From positions 1 through 6,829 of the forward strand of contig JBLFXH010000183.1 in the NCBI GenBank assembly GCA_047611125.1: a stretch of DNA of 6,829 nucleotides. The letters are read 5' to 3'. This document shows positions 5,971 through 6,829 of the stretch, one piece after another (the stretch's first letter is position 1; each line of letters opens with the position of its first letter). Origin of the DNA: JABDJZ01 sp047611125 (GTDB taxonomy: Bacteria > Bacteroidota > Rhodothermia > Rhodothermales > UBA10348). The position numbers were made by a program, and so were the translations under genes. The notes beneath the pieces are model-generated. The model saw only the letters and a program-made list of their open reading frames with translations. It ran no database searches and was not told where the DNA came from.

Positions 5971-6829
5971 CGACCTCAACACTTGGTTCGAGACTGAGGC
6001 CGGAATGGTGCGCGCGGTCGACGGAGTGGACCTCTCGGTTTCCGAGGGGGAGACTGTCGCGTTGGTCGGTGAGTCGGGCTCGGGGAAATCGGTTCTGAGT
6101 CTTTCGATTATGGGCCTGGTTCCGTCGCCGGGTAGGGTGGTCTCAGGAACGGTCTCGTACGGCGGTCTAACTCTGGGCTCCATGTCTGAGCATGAACAGC
6201 GCGGTCTTCGGGGAAGAGAAATCGCGATGGTGTTCCAAGACCCAATGACCAGCTTAAACCCGGTCATCAAGGTCGGCGAGCAGATTGCCGAGCCGCTTCG
6301 TTTCCATCTGGGCCTTTCGCGCCGCGCCGCTCGGCGTCGCGCCGTGGAGCTGCTGGAGGAAGTCGGTCTTCCCGATCCCTCCGAGCGCGCAAACTCGCAC
6401 CCCCACACACTGTCCGGAGGCATGCGTCAGCGGGTCATGATTGCCATGGCCATTTCGTGTGGCCCCAAGCTTCTGATCGCAGATGAGCCCACGACAGCTT
6501 TGGATGTCACGGTTCAGGCGCAGATTCTGGATCTGCTTCGCGATCTTCAGAAACGGTCGGGCATGGCGATGCTCTTCGTCACGCACGACCTGGGCGTGGT
6601 AGCGGAGATCGCTGACCGGGTGGCCGTCCTCTACGCCGGGAAAGTCGTGGAAGAGGCTCCGGCTGCCGACCTCTTCGGGAGACCCCGAATGCCCTACACC
6701 CGAGGGTTGCTGGCATCGGTGCCCAGCCTCGTTGGTCCCGTGGCCCGATTGACGGGTATCGATGGATCGGTGCCGTCCGGCGTGGACCGTCCATCCGGCT
6801 GCGCGTTTCATCCGCGGTGCGGTTTCGCG
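5951..6829 (+). CDS. Peptide ABC transporter ATP-binding protein, DppD/OppD type, partial
   Basis: The frame starts with ATG at 5951 and remains open for 293 codons to the right edge; usual family length is about 320-340, so only the extreme C-terminus is missing. It is the cytoplasmic ATPase of a di/oligopeptide (or nickel/other Opp-family) importer. All nucleotide-binding motifs are intact: Walker A GESGSGKS (40-47), Q-loop Gln96 in FQDPMTSLNP, signature LSGGMRQ (154-160), Walker B LLIADEP (174-180, catalytic Glu179) and switch His212. FQDPMTSLNP and the C-terminal oligopeptide-transporter extension, with GCAFHPRC at 283-290, are hallmarks of the Dpp/Opp family. The start lies inside the 3' end of the preceding gene (20-base overlap, different frame) without a visible Shine-Dalgarno, so translational coupling is likely. 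The partner ATPase (DppF-like), permeases and binding protein are expected to the right, or elsewhere, but are not in view. The substrate cannot be resolved within the Opp family from the ATPase alone. Confidence 0.93.
   Translation, partial: MALLEINDLNTWFETEAGMVRAVDGVDLSVSEGETVALVGESGSGKSVLSLSIMGLVPSPGRVVSGTVSYGGLTLGSMSEHEQRGLRGREIAMVFQDPMTSLNPVIKVGEQIAEPLRFHLGLSRRAARRRAVELLEEVGLPDPSERANSHPHTLSGGMRQRVMIAMAISCGPKLLIADEPTTALDVTVQAQILDLLRDLQKRSGMAMLFVTHDLGVVAEIADRVAVLYAGKVVEEAPAADLFGRPRMPYTRGLLASVPSLVGPVARLTGIDGSVPSGVDRPSGCAFHPRCGFA

Noticed and set aside
5932..6811. Minus-strand open frames of 163 and 185 codons opposite the peptide-transporter ATPase
   Set aside because: The plus strand encodes every ABC ATPase motif in order, so these are shadows.

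Overview
The window is GC-rich, gene-dense bacterial DNA. The gene families and the very weak ribosome-binding sites suggest an environmental Gemmatimonadota, Rhodothermota or Bacteroidota-type lineage. That placement is an inference from protein style: there is no rRNA or other marker gene here to fix it.

Layout, left to right. Positions 1-1489 (minus strand) hold the N-terminal 496 codons of a MacB/FtsX-type ABC transporter permease that runs off the left edge. Positions 1490-1963 form a gap with no intact gene. It contains a 16-bp inverted repeat and the decayed C-terminal end of a DinB-family protein on the plus strand. Positions 1964-5407 (minus strand) are a complete 1147-residue fused isobutyryl-CoA mutase (IcmF). 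It carries a B12-binding domain, a G3E-type GTPase chaperone domain and the mutase barrel in one chain. Positions 5408-5544 are a short divergent promoter region with two small inverted repeats. Positions 5545-5970 (plus strand) encode a small TfoX/Sxy-like protein with a Lys/Pro-rich tail. Its 3' end overlaps, by 20 bases, the start of a DppD/OppD-type peptide-transporter ATPase (5951 to beyond the right edge).

Functionally, IcmF interconverts isobutyryl-CoA and n-butyryl-CoA using adenosylcobalamin, linking valine and branched-chain acyl-CoA metabolism to straight-chain fatty-acid metabolism. The peptide importer ATPase would be a plausible neighbour in a peptide- and amino-acid-using heterotroph, but nothing in the sequence proves that the divergent genes are co-regulated. 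The main points for a second look are the mutase active-site signature (Phe598/Gln796), the Asp-to-Glu change in the G4 motif of its GTPase domain, the DinB remnant, and the inverted repeats in the two non-coding gaps. I see no evidence for a new defence, mobile or RNA-based system.
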